Shown piece by piece: positions 51,699 to 60,270 of a stretch of 64,000 bases of DNA. Positions within the stretch are counted from its first letter, which is position 1, and every line of letters starts with the position of its first letter. The position numbers and the translations under genes were made by a program. Origin of the DNA: DATJPD01 sp035506575. Lineage in GTDB: Bacteria > Pseudomonadota > Alphaproteobacteria > CACIAM-22H2. The notes below the pieces were generated by a model, which was given only the letters and a program-made list of their open reading frames with translations, made no database searches and was not told where the DNA came from. The DNA lies in NCBI GenBank assembly GCA_035506575.1, contig DATJPD010000036.1:1-64000 (forward strand), read 5' to 3'.

Positions 51699-51846
51699 TA
51701 TGGTAGCTGCATCAAGTTACCCTTTGGGTCGGCCCGGCACCGGGTCTTCCAGACGCCCCCGGCCCCGTTTCCCCCACCAGACCGTTGCTTGATCCGCCCG
51801 GCGCCGCGGCGCCCGGGTGGCCATCTTTCTTTTGAAGGATTCATCC
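51699..51846 (+). promoter_or_regulatory. promoter and long 5' leader of cold-shock gene 2
   Basis: A -10-like TATGGT (51699-51704) precedes a leader of about 135 bases. It shares TTGGGTCGGCCC (51724-51735) and CGTTGCTTGATCCGCCCGGC (51783-51802) with csp leader 1, at nearly the same spacing (about 45 bases apart, 40-44 before the ATG). A GC hairpin CCGCCCGGCGCC/GGCGCCCGGGTGG-like fold follows the second block. Candidate cold-sensing leader. Confidence 0.5.
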
Positions 51847-52056
51847 ATGCCGGCAGGCACCGTGAAATGGTTCAACACCGTCAAAGGTTTCGGCTTCATC
51901 CAGCCGGATGACGGCTCGGCGGATGTGTTCGTGCATGTATCGGCGGTCGAGCGCTCGGGGATTGGCAACCTCCATGAAGGCCAGAAGCTGACGTTCGACA
52001 CCGAGCGCAGCCCGAAGAACGGCAAGGTCGCGGCAACCAATCTCAGATCCGCGTGA
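51847..52056 (+). CDS. cold-shock protein (CspA family), second copy
   Basis: 69 residues: GTVKWFNTVKGFGFIQPDDG (RNP1) and ADVFVHVSAVERSGI (RNP2). GAAGGA precedes the ATG at 51847. The differences from the first csp lie mostly in the C-terminal half. The two genes are 2.9 kb apart in the same orientation, each with its own similar leader, consistent with an old duplication that copied the regulatory region too. Confidence 0.92.
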   Translation: MPAGTVKWFNTVKGFGFIQPDDGSADVFVHVSAVERSGIGNLHEGQKLTFDTERSPKNGKVAATNLRSA

Positions 52057-52152
52057 AGCCCCCCACTTGAAACCGGCGGTCGCCGTGTCACGGCGGTCCC
52101 CGGGCCTTCGACGGGCGGCGATGTCCGCGGTCGGCGCCGCGCGGTGCGGACG

Positions 52153-52710
52153 ATGACGACAGGCCACGCGGAGCGCAGCTGTGCCGGATGCACCCTATGC
52201 TGCCGGCTGCTCGCGGTGGACTCGCTCGCCAAGCCCGCGTTGGTGACTTGCGTCCATTGCACGGCCGACGGCACCGCCGAGTCCGGGTGCCGGATCTATG
52301 CGCGGCGGCCACAGGACTGCCGCGATTATCTCTGCGGCTATCTGCGCATCGCCGACGTGCCGGACCACTGGGAGCCGCGGAGGTCGGGGATGGTCATCCA
52401 GATCAGCGACGATCCCGCGAAGATCATCGTGCACGCAGATCCCGACCGGCCCGAGTTGTGGCGCATCGACCCCTATTATTCGGATCTGAAGGCGTGGGCG
52501 GCGCTGGCGCTCGAGCATGAGGCGCGTGTCTATGTCGTCGTGCGTGCGGCGACGACGATCATTCTTCCCGACCGTCATGTGGATCTGGGCGTTCTCGGCG
52601 AGGGCGATTCGATCGACCTCGTATCGATTCCGGGCCCGGAGGGCATCCGCCGCTTCGTCTACGCGAAGAAGACCGGCGAGCCGGCCAAAGGTCCCCGGTT
52701 CTGGCGATAG
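52153..52710 (+). CDS. YkgJ-like Cys-cluster protein
   Basis: 185 residues from ATG 52153; a GTG at 52144 is possible. The N-terminal metal-binding cluster begins CAGCTLCC (Cys10, 13, 16, 17), then CVHC, GCRIYARRPQDCRDYLCG. This is the CxxCxxCC family (YkgJ/UPF0153), thought to hold Zn or Fe-S. The rest (about 70-185) is a beta-rich region without clear relatives. Function unknown. Confidence 0.75.
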   Translation: MTTGHAERSCAGCTLCCRLLAVDSLAKPALVTCVHCTADGTAESGCRIYARRPQDCRDYLCGYLRIADVPDHWEPRRSGMVIQISDDPAKIIVHADPDRPELWRIDPYYSDLKAWAALALEHEARVYVVVRAATTIILPDRHVDLGVLGEGDSIDLVSIPGPEGIRRFVYAKKTGEPAKGPRFWR

Positions 52711-52724
52711 CCGGCGATCGCAGA

Positions 52725-53243
52725 TCAGGAATTGTAGAAGGGCCCGACGTTGCCGACGCTGTAGGCCTTGTTTTCCTGGATCAGCTGGCGGGCGCGGTGG
52801 AGCGCCGCCGCCTGGGTGTGACCCCAGATCAGCATCGGCTTGGGCTCGCGCTCGTTGGGCTGCTGCGGCACGCGCGCGTCGCGCATGAAGGTGGCGATCC
52901 ACGCCAGCTCTTTCTGCGACGGCGGGTATTCCGAGGTGACATAGATGTCCGGCGGCGGGGGTGGCGCCGATTTCGCGAGCGCCTCATGCTTGTCCTTCTG
53001 CTCGCGGACAGCCGTGGCCACCTTCTCCTTCACCTTCTTGATCTCTTCGTCGAGCTTCTGGATGGTCTCGACATTGCTAAGCAAGGTGATGCCGGTGGCG
53101 GTGAAGGTGCGGCGCATCTCGCTGGTCTTGCGGTCCGTCGCATCCAACGCCGCCTGCACGCGCGCCAGCCCGAAGACGACCCAGCCGCCCGCGGCGGCCA
53201 GCGCCACGAACGCGAGAAACATGTTCACGTAGCTCGTCATCAT
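52725..53243 (-). CDS. membrane-anchored coiled-coil hypothetical protein B
   Basis: 172 residues. One N-terminal membrane helix (about 7-27, MFLAFVALAAAGGWVVFGLA), a coiled coil (about 60-95, IQKLDEEIKKVKEKVATAVR), a Pro-rich hinge (APPPPPDIYV), and a soluble C-terminal domain (WIATFMRDARVPQQPNEREP, HTQAAALHRARQLIQENKAY). It starts ATGATG at 53243, overlapping the stop of protein A. Not recognised. Confidence 0.6.
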   Translation of the reverse strand: MMTSYVNMFLAFVALAAAGGWVVFGLARVQAALDATDRKTSEMRRTFTATGITLLSNVETIQKLDEEIKKVKEKVATAVREQKDKHEALAKSAPPPPPDIYVTSEYPPSQKELAWIATFMRDARVPQQPNEREPKPMLIWGHTQAAALHRARQLIQENKAYSVGNVGPFYNS

Positions 53244-53770
53244 GCCGCCACACCCGGGACAGGACGCGGGGCCTCGGGCGCGCACTCCGTCAGATCGCTG
53301 ACCTTGTAGCCCTGCTTCTCCTGGAACTGCTTGGCGATCGCCACCTTGGCGGCGTTCGCGTCGTCCGCCCACACCTCGATGAAATTCTTGCAAGCCCAGA
53401 TCCGCTGCTGCGACCGGTCCGGCTTGGCCGGCAGGTCCTTGGTGACCATGGCGCGGAAGCGGGCGCCCGAGTAGGGCATGCCGATCACGTGGACCAGGGT
53501 CGGCACGACCTTCTGCGATTCCTGGAATGCCTTTTCGGCCGCCTGGAGGTCGGCTTTGGTGCGGTCGGCGTCCTCGACCGCGGCGCGCAGCGTGGCGCGG
53601 CGCTCCTCGATCTTTTTTTGCGAGACGCGCAGATCCTCCTGGGCTTTCTGGATCTGCTCCTCGAGCGCCTCGTGCTTGCGCGTGCCGAGCAGGAGGTGCT
53701 TGCCGAAGTTCAGCAGAACTTCGAGCGCGATCCCGCAGAGGACAAGGACGACGAGTGCGGTCTGCAGCAT
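53240..53770 (-). CDS. membrane-anchored coiled-coil hypothetical protein A
   Basis: 176 residues. N-terminal membrane helix (3-22, QTALVVLVLCGIALEVLLNF), coiled coil (about 35-85, EEQIQKAQEDLRVSQKKIEE), and a C-terminal domain with a conserved-looking WACKNFIEVWADDANAAKVA. It has the same plan as protein B, so the two probably form a pair. GAGGGTAGG precedes the ATG. Gap 53771-54011 contains no gene. Confidence 0.6.
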   Translation of the reverse strand: MLQTALVVLVLCGIALEVLLNFGKHLLLGTRKHEALEEQIQKAQEDLRVSQKKIEERRATLRAAVEDADRTKADLQAAEKAFQESQKVVPTLVHVIGMPYSGARFRAMVTKDLPAKPDRSQQRIWACKNFIEVWADDANAAKVAIAKQFQEKQGYKVSDLTECAPEAPRPVPGVAA

Positions 53771-54011
53771 GGCGGACCTACCCTCGACGCGCGCGCGCGC
53801 CGGCGGCACCCGGGACGCGGGCGACCAACGGGGCGGTCGAAGAATGGACGGCGGCAGGCCTGCGCATCGAAAGCACCGAGATTGCGGGTGATCGTCACGG
53901 TAAACGGGCAATGCTAACAACGAGTAAAAGTGGGCCGGCCAATTCGCCTAAAATTGCAGGGATTGCAGTGGGAAAGCCGGGATTTGCCCGCCCTCGCCAA
54001 GGCGTCGAGGG

Positions 54012-55202
54012 TCAGCGGCGGGGGGCCAAAAGCCCGCGCCCGGCCAGGTTGCGCATCAGGGCCAGGGTGCCGAATGTCCAGGGCGGGACGGTGTCGCTCG
54101 TCTGCACCCGGTTGACCAGGGCGCCCAGGGTCGGGGTCTTGATCGTCACGACGTCGGCGATCTTGTGCGTGAAGCCGGTGCCGGCCGCACCCCGGTCCTT
54201 GGTCGGCGCGAACATCGTGCCGAGGAAGAGGACGAGGCCGTCCGGGTACTGGTTCTGCCGGCCGATCGCCTGCGCCACGAGATCGGCCGGGTCGCGGCTG
54301 ATCATGCGCATGGAGCTGGCACCCTCGAGCACAAAGCCGTCGTCGCCGGCAACGGTGAGCGTGATCTCGGCCTGCCTGACGTCGTTGAGGCCGAAGCTGT
54401 CGTCGAACAGCCGCAGGAACGGCCCGATGGCGCAGGAGCCGGTGTTGTCCTTGGCCTTGCTGAGGAGAAGGGCGCTGCGCCCCTCGAAGTCGCGCAGGTT
54501 GACATCGTTGCCGAGGGCGGCCCCGCGGATCGTGCCGTCGGCGCCGACCGCGAGCACGATCTCCGGCTCGGGGTTGTTCCACACCGATTTCGGATGCAGC
54601 CCGATCGCAGCACCAGTGCCCACCGCCGACATCGGCTGCGACTTGGTGAAGATCTCGGCATCCGGCCCGATGCCGACCTCGAGATACTGCGACCACAGGC
54701 CCTGCTTCTGCAGCACCGCCTTGAGGCGTCCGGCCTCGGGGGAGCCGGGCTTCACGGAGGAGAGATCGCTTCCGATCTCCGCGACCATGCCCGCGCGCAC
54801 GGCATCGGCGCGGCCGGGCTCGCCGCGGCTCTGCTCCTCGACCACGCGCTCGAGCAGGCTCTGCGCGAAGGTGACCCCGGCGGCCTTGATCGCCTGCAGG
54901 TCGACGGGCGCCAGGAGCCACGGCCGGTGCGGATCGCGGCGCGCCGGCGGGGTGTTGGCGAGGAGCTCTTCAAGACTGCCGAGACGTGCCTCGCGCGCCG
55001 CCCCGCGCACCAGGGCGAGCGGATCGGGCGCGTTGAGGAGCCCGGCCATGGTCGGCGCCGCGGCGCTCAAGTCCCACACGCCGTCCGCGCGCACGAGCAC
55101 GACCGAGGGCCCGTTCACCGCGGGCACCCAGGCGCGGCCTAGGAGCGTGCCCGCATATCCGTCCTGCGGCAGCGTTGTCGCCGCGTCGAGTTCGACATCC
55201 AT
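54012..55202 (-). CDS. fumarylacetoacetate hydrolase-family protein
   Basis: 396 residues. The catalytic fold (about 180-396) has VWNNPEPEIVLAVGADG (metal-ligand Glu residues), ALGNDVNLRDFEGRSALLLS and TGSCAIGPFLRLFD, and a late LVLFLGTMFAPT / GTGFTHKIADVVTI (the ES-type pocket). These enzymes cleave or hydrate C-C bonds of diketo or oxo acids with Mg2+. The reaction here is not known. ATG abuts the serine hydrolase stop with no spacer. Confidence 0.85.
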   Translation of the reverse strand: MDVELDAATTLPQDGYAGTLLGRAWVPAVNGPSVVLVRADGVWDLSAAAPTMAGLLNAPDPLALVRGAAREARLGSLEELLANTPPARRDPHRPWLLAPVDLQAIKAAGVTFAQSLLERVVEEQSRGEPGRADAVRAGMVAEIGSDLSSVKPGSPEAGRLKAVLQKQGLWSQYLEVGIGPDAEIFTKSQPMSAVGTGAAIGLHPKSVWNNPEPEIVLAVGADGTIRGAALGNDVNLRDFEGRSALLLSKAKDNTGSCAIGPFLRLFDDSFGLNDVRQAEITLTVAGDDGFVLEGASSMRMISRDPADLVAQAIGRQNQYPDGLVLFLGTMFAPTKDRGAAGTGFTHKIADVVTIKTPTLGALVNRVQTSDTVPPWTFGTLALMRNLAGRGLLAPRR

Positions 55203-56411
55203 CTACACGAGCTTATACACGCCGCGCTCGAATCCGTCATAGACCGCGAGCGCCTTCGGATCGGCGAACGGCAGGAACTGCATCAGGATGACGCCGGCGA
55301 TCCCGCGCGAGGGATCGATCCAGAAATACGTGTTATCGATCCCGCCCCAGCTGAGGCTGCCCGCGGAGCGCTTGCCGGGCACCGCGCCGGCGGTGATGAG
55401 GAAGCCGAGCCCCCATTTGTCGCGGCCGTCGGCGATGAACGTGAAATCGGCGCTGCGCTCGGGCTGTGCCGTCTTCAGCGCCCGTACGCCGACCTTGCCG
55501 ATGTGGTTGCGCCGCATGAGGGCCACGTTCTTGGCCGAGAGCACGCGCGCGCCGTCGAGCGCGCCGCCGTTCAGCACCATGCGCATGAAGCGGGCGTAGT
55601 CGCGCGCGGTCGAGCGCAATCCGCCGCCGCCGATCGGCATGAAGCCGTTCATCGGCGGCTGGTTGGCGTCCTTGGAGATCGACCCGTCCGCCTGGCGATG
55701 GCCGACGTCGGCCACCCGCGCCTGCTTCTCGGGCGGCACGAAGTAGAACGTGTCGGACATGCGCAGGGGTTCGAAGATGTGCTCGCGGAAATACGCTTCG
55801 AGCGGCTGGCCGGAGATTTTCTCCACCACCCGGCCGAGCTCATCGAGGCTGGTGCCGTAGTGCCAGCGCTCCCCGGGATCGAAGAGGAGCGGCCCGACCG
55901 GGTAGCTTTCCCCCGGCCGCGGCTTGAAGTCGCGCACCACCGCACTCGTGAACGCGTAGCCGAGGCCCGAGGTGTGCGTGAAGAGATGCCGCACCGTGAC
56001 CGGGCGTTTGGGCGGTCGCAGCTTGTAGGCGCCGGTCGCCGGATCGAAGGAGTCGAACACCTGGACGCCGACGAAACTTGGCAGGTACTTCTCGACCGGA
56101 TCCTCGAGTGCCAACCGGCCCTGCTCGATGAGCTGCATGGCGGCCAGCGACGTCACCGGCTTGGTCATCGAGGCGATGTAGAAGAGGGTGTCGGGCGCGA
56201 CCGGCCGTCCGTCGAAGCCGGCGGTGCCGAACGTCCGCTCGTAAAGGACGCGGTGGCGGTCGACCACCAGCGCCGAAACGCCGGTGACCTCCTTGCGTTC
56301 GACCGCGCCGCGCAACACGCCGTCGAGCGCCCCCGCCCGCGTGTCCGCCCGCGCCATCAGGGGCATGGCCGCAGCCCCACCTACGACCGCGAGAAAGCTG
56401 CGTCGCCGCAT
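55203..56411 (-). CDS. exported serine hydrolase, class C beta-lactamase/esterase-like
   Basis: 402 residues from ATG 56411 (GGGAGGATGCC before it). The signal MRRRSFLAVVGGAAAMPLMA looks Tat-like. The active site is Ser81-x-x-Lys84 (ASMTKPV), with Tyr185 in HYGTS and a WGG motif (LSWGGIDN) in place of KTG. This is the esterase/lactamase-fold group; many members are esterases. It is expected in the periplasm and is co-transcribed with the FAH-family gene. Confidence 0.88.
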   Translation of the reverse strand: MRRRSFLAVVGGAAAMPLMARADTRAGALDGVLRGAVERKEVTGVSALVVDRHRVLYERTFGTAGFDGRPVAPDTLFYIASMTKPVTSLAAMQLIEQGRLALEDPVEKYLPSFVGVQVFDSFDPATGAYKLRPPKRPVTVRHLFTHTSGLGYAFTSAVVRDFKPRPGESYPVGPLLFDPGERWHYGTSLDELGRVVEKISGQPLEAYFREHIFEPLRMSDTFYFVPPEKQARVADVGHRQADGSISKDANQPPMNGFMPIGGGGLRSTARDYARFMRMVLNGGALDGARVLSAKNVALMRRNHIGKVGVRALKTAQPERSADFTFIADGRDKWGLGFLITAGAVPGKRSAGSLSWGGIDNTYFWIDPSRGIAGVILMQFLPFADPKALAVYDGFERGVYKLV

Positions 56412-56452
56412 GGCATCCTCCCTCAGCACCAGTATCCGCTTGGCGTTCGATA

Positions 56453-56462
56453 TTTGCGCAAA
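56453..56462. promoter_or_regulatory. 10-bp palindrome in divergent promoter region
   Basis: TTTGCGCAAA is a perfect palindrome between the serine hydrolase (start 56411) and the Liv operon (start 56621). It could bind a dimeric regulator. The gap 56412-56620 has no gene. Confidence 0.2.
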
Positions 56463-56620
56463 CGGTATCACCGCGGCACGGTGGGCGAAAGCCGTGGGAT
56501 GCCTCGTCCTGCCAAAGAGGTACGTCGCGCCTGCGCCGTCGTGGGCGTTGCGGTGGGATCGGAACCTCGCCTAACATCCGGCTCGACCGAGGGGGACAAC
56601 ACGAAGTTGGGGAGGACTCG

Positions 56621-57814
56621 ATGACATTCTCGAAGCTTGCGCTCGCCGCGGCCCTGGTCGCACTCATGGCGGGCCCGGCCGCAGCCCAGCAGGGCAAGCC
56701 GGTCAAGGTGGCGCTGATCGCCGATTCGACCGGGCCGCTCGAGGCTTATGCCAAGCAGACGATCACCGGCTTCAAGCTCGGGCTCGAGTATCTGACCAAG
56801 GGCTCGATGACCGTCGCCGGGCGCAAGATCGAGGTGATCGAGAAGGACAGCCAGAACAAGCCCGACGTCGGCCGCAACCTTCTGTCCGAGGCCTACGGCG
56901 ACCAGGATGTCGACCTCGCGGTGGGCGGCACGAATTCGGCGGTGGCGCTGGCCATGCTGCCGGTGGCGGCGGAGTTCAAGAAGGTCTTCATCGTCGAGCC
57001 GGCAGTCGCGGATTCGATCACGGGCGACAAGTGGAACCGCTATATCTTCCGCACCGCGCGCAACTCCTCGCAGGACGCGATCGCCAACGCGAAGGTGCTG
57101 GGCAAGCCCGGTACGGTGATCGCCACCCTGGCCCAGGACTACGCATTCGGGCGCGACGGCATCGCCGCGTTCAAGACCGCCCTCGAAGGCACGGGGGCCA
57201 AGCTCGTGCACGAGGAATACGCGCCGCCGGCGACCACCGACTTCACAGCACCCGCGCAGCGCATCTTCGAGGCCCTCGCGAAGGAGCAGGGGCGCAAGGT
57301 GCTGTTCGTGCTATGGGCGGGCGGCAATCCCTTGCCGGCCCTCAAGGCGCTGGGGCCGGAGCGCCAGGGCGTCGAGGTCGCGACCGGCGGCAACATCCTG
57401 CCTGCCCTCGCGGCGTTCAAGGAATTCCCCGGCATGGAGGGCGCCACCTATTACTTCTACGACATCCCCAAGAACCCGATGAACGAGTGGCTGGTGTCGG
57501 AGCACAAGAAGCGCTTCAACCAGCCGCCGGACTTCTTCACCTGCGGCGGCTTCGCGGCCGCCTCGGCGGTGGTCGCGGCCTTGACCAAGACCAACGGGGC
57601 CACCGACACCGAGACCTTGATCAAGGCCATGGAAGGCATGCCGTTCGACACGCCCAAAGGCGGCATGGTGTTCCGGGCCGAGGACCATCAGGCGCTACAG
57701 CCGATGTTCGCCTTCAAGGTCAAGGTCGACCCGGCGACGCCGTGGGCGATCCTCGAGCCGACCCGAGAGGTCAAGATCCAGGACATGAAAATCCCGATCA
57801 CCAACAAGCGCTGA
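56621..57814 (+). CDS. branched-chain-amino-acid-type ABC substrate-binding protein
   Basis: 397 residues. Signal peptide (1-22, ending AAAQ), then VKVALIADSTGPLEAYAKQT, VDLAVGGTNSAVALAMLPVA and GTVIATLAQDYAFGRDG, the LivK/AmiC type I fold. Members bind branched-chain amino acids, amides, or aromatic acids. The five-gene Liv operon follows. GGGGAGGACTCG precedes the ATG. Confidence 0.9.
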   Translation: MTFSKLALAAALVALMAGPAAAQQGKPVKVALIADSTGPLEAYAKQTITGFKLGLEYLTKGSMTVAGRKIEVIEKDSQNKPDVGRNLLSEAYGDQDVDLAVGGTNSAVALAMLPVAAEFKKVFIVEPAVADSITGDKWNRYIFRTARNSSQDAIANAKVLGKPGTVIATLAQDYAFGRDGIAAFKTALEGTGAKLVHEEYAPPATTDFTAPAQRIFEALAKEQGRKVLFVLWAGGNPLPALKALGPERQGVEVATGGNILPALAAFKEFPGMEGATYYFYDIPKNPMNEWLVSEHKKRFNQPPDFFTCGGFAAASAVVAALTKTNGATDTETLIKAMEGMPFDTPKGGMVFRAEDHQALQPMFAFKVKVDPATPWAILEPTREVKIQDMKIPITNKR

Positions 57815-57821
57815 TCGCCGC

Positions 57822-58574
57822 ATGCACATCCTCGAAACCCGCGACCTGACCATCCGGTTCGGCGGTCAGGTCGCGGTGGACGGGGTGAGCTGCGGCTTTT
57901 CGGCCGGCACGCTTACGGCCATAGTGGGCCCGAACGGCGCCGGCAAGACGACCTACTTCAACCTCATCTCGGGGCAGCTGCGCGCCACGGCGGGTGCCGT
58001 GCTGTTCAAGGGCGCTACGGTCACCAACATGGGCCCGGCGGCGCGCACGCGTCTCGGCATCGGCCGCGCGTTCCAGCTCACCAACCTCTTTCCCAATCTT
58101 TCGGTGCTCGAGAACGTGCGCCTTGCGGCACAGGCCCGCGCCGGCATCGGGCTCGACGTCTTCTCCGTGGCCGCGCGCCATCGCGACCTCGAAGAGAAGG
58201 CGAGCAGCTACCTCGCGCGCGTGGCGCTCGGCGCCCGCGCGGGATCGCGCGCCTCGGCGCTGTCGCACGGCGACCAGCGCAAGCTCGAGGTGGCGCTGAT
58301 GCTGGCGCTCGAGCCCGAGATCTTCATGTTCGACGAGCCGACCGCGGGCATGAGCGTGGACGAGGTCCCGGTCATCCTCGATCTGATCGAGACGATCAAG
58401 GAACAAGGCGACAAGACCATCCTTCTCGTCGAGCACAAGATGGACGTGGTGCGCCGGCTCGCCGACCGGGTGATCGTGCTGCACAACGGCGCTCTGGTCG
58501 CCGACGGCGAGCCTGCCGAGGTCGTCGCCTCGGCCGTCGTGCAAGAGGCGTATCTGGGGACGCGCCGGCAATGA
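57822..58574 (+). CDS. livG: Liv-type ABC transporter ATPase (LivG)
   Basis: 250 residues. Walker A GPNGAGKTTYFNLISG, signature LSHGDQRKLEVALML, Walker B FMFDEPTAGM, switch His in LLVEHKMDVV. LTNLFPNLSVLENVRLAA is LivG-like. One of two ATPases driving the importer. Confidence 0.9.
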   Translation: MHILETRDLTIRFGGQVAVDGVSCGFSAGTLTAIVGPNGAGKTTYFNLISGQLRATAGAVLFKGATVTNMGPAARTRLGIGRAFQLTNLFPNLSVLENVRLAAQARAGIGLDVFSVAARHRDLEEKASSYLARVALGARAGSRASALSHGDQRKLEVALMLALEPEIFMFDEPTAGMSVDEVPVILDLIETIKEQGDKTILLVEHKMDVVRRLADRVIVLHNGALVADGEPAEVVASAVVQEAYLGTRRQ

Positions 58575-59299
58575 CGGACGACGTGCTCCTGCGCCTCTCG
58601 GGCGTGCATACGCATATCGGCTCCTATCACATCACGCACGGGGTCGATCTTGACGTGCGGGCGGGGCGGCTCACCATGCTCCTGGGCCGCAACGGGGCTG
58701 GGAAGACCACCACCCTGCGCACGATCATGGGCTTGTGGCGCGCGAGCGAAGGCGAGGTCGTGTTCGACGGCCGGCCGATCACCGATCTGCCCACGCCCGA
58801 CATCGCACGCCTGGGCATCGCCTACGTGCCGGAGAACATGGGCGTGTTCTCGCAGCTCACGGTGCGCGAGAACATGGTGCTGGCCACGGCCTCGGGCCGG
58901 TTCGACAACGCGCGGCTCGAAGAGGTGTTCGGCTTCTTTCCGATCCTCAAGACGAAGTGGAACGACCGCGCCGGGCTGATGTCGGGCGGGCAGAAGCAGA
59001 TGCTGGCGGTAGCGCGCGCGATCGTCGAGCCGAGGCGCTTCCTCATCATCGACGAGCCGACCAAGGGCCTCGCGCCGGCGGTCATCGACCACCTGATCGA
59101 AGCGATCCTGCGCATCAAGGCGAGCGCCACCACGGTGCTGCTGGTCGAGCAGAATTTCCACATGGCGCGGGCGGTCGGCGACGACGTGGCGGTGATGGAC
59201 GACGGCGTGATCGTCCACCGCGGCAGCATGGGCGAGCTCGCGGCCGACGAGGCGCTGCAGACGCGCCTCCTCGGCCTCAGCCTCGGGAGCCATCAATGA
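58571..59299 (+). CDS. livF: Liv-type ABC transporter ATPase (LivF)
   Basis: 242 residues. Walker A GRNGAGKTTTLRTIMG, signature MSGGQKQMLAVARAI, Walker B LIIDEPTKGLAP, and the LivF hallmark YVPENMGVFSQLTVRENM. The ATG overlaps the livG stop by four bases. Confidence 0.92.
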   Translation: MTDDVLLRLSGVHTHIGSYHITHGVDLDVRAGRLTMLLGRNGAGKTTTLRTIMGLWRASEGEVVFDGRPITDLPTPDIARLGIAYVPENMGVFSQLTVRENMVLATASGRFDNARLEEVFGFFPILKTKWNDRAGLMSGGQKQMLAVARAIVEPRRFLIIDEPTKGLAPAVIDHLIEAILRIKASATTVLLVEQNFHMARAVGDDVAVMDDGVIVHRGSMGELAADEALQTRLLGLSLGSHQ

Positions 59300-60270
59300 G
59301 GAAGGGCGACCTCGCGGCCTATGCCGTGCTGCCGGTCCTGATGGCGGCGGCTCTGCCGTTCATGAGCTTTCCGACCTGGCTCACCCTCACGGTCGCGGGG
59401 GCCGCCATGGGCATGATGCTGTTCCTGATGGCCTCGGGCCTGTCCCTGATCTTCGGCCTCATGGACGTGATCAACTTCGCGCACGGTGCCTTCATCAGCC
59501 TGGGTGCGTACCTGGCCGCGAACGTGATCGGCGAGTTGCCCGGCCTGGTGGAAGACCCGTCATGGGGCGCTTCGCTCGCAACCCTGGGGGCGGCCCTTGC
59601 CGTCGCGGTCGCGGTCACCGCGGTCGTGGGCTGGCTGTTCGAGCTGGTGATCGTGCGGCGCGTCTACGGCTCGCACCTCCGCCAGATCCTGATCACCGTC
59701 GGCGGCCTGATCGTGGCGCAGCAGCTCCTGATCGTGGTCTGGGGGGCGAACGCTGTGCCGATCGCCAAGCCCGCCGCCTTCCGCGGCTCGATCGTCGTGC
59801 TCGGGGCCTCGATCGAGATCTACCGGCTGGTCGCGGTGGTGCTGGGGCTCGCGGTGTGCGTGGCCCTGGAATTCATCCTGGCGCGGACGCGACTCGGCCT
59901 TCTGGTGCGCGCCGGGGTCGAGAACCGCGAGATGGTCGAGGCGCTGGGCTTTCGCGTGCGGCGCCTGTTCGTGGGCGTGTTCGTGCTCGGCTCGGCACTT
60001 GCGGGCGTAGGCGGGGTGATGTGGGGCGCCTACCAGGGCCTGGTCACGCCGGCGATCGGGCCGGACATGATGATCCTCGTCTTCATCATCCTGATCATCG
60101 GCGGCATGGGGACGGTCGGCGGCAGCTTCGTGGCCGCGATCCTGGTCGGCCTCACCACCAATTACGCGGGCTTCCTGGCCCCCAAGCTGGCGCTCGGCTC
60201 CAACATCCTGCTGATGGTGGCCATACTCCTGTGGCGGCCGCGCGGGCTGTTCCCGGCGGTGAAGTCATGA
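59296..60270 (+). CDS. livH: Liv-type ABC permease (LivH)
   Basis: 324 residues, about eight to nine helices. GLSLIFGLMDVINFAHGAFI is the LivH signature, and GVENREMVEALGFRVRRLFV is the ATPase-coupling loop. It overlaps livF by ATGA. Confidence 0.92.
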   Translation: MRKGDLAAYAVLPVLMAAALPFMSFPTWLTLTVAGAAMGMMLFLMASGLSLIFGLMDVINFAHGAFISLGAYLAANVIGELPGLVEDPSWGASLATLGAALAVAVAVTAVVGWLFELVIVRRVYGSHLRQILITVGGLIVAQQLLIVVWGANAVPIAKPAAFRGSIVVLGASIEIYRLVAVVLGLAVCVALEFILARTRLGLLVRAGVENREMVEALGFRVRRLFVGVFVLGSALAGVGGVMWGAYQGLVTPAIGPDMMILVFIILIIGGMGTVGGSFVAAILVGLTTNYAGFLAPKLALGSNILLMVAILLWRPRGLFPAVKS

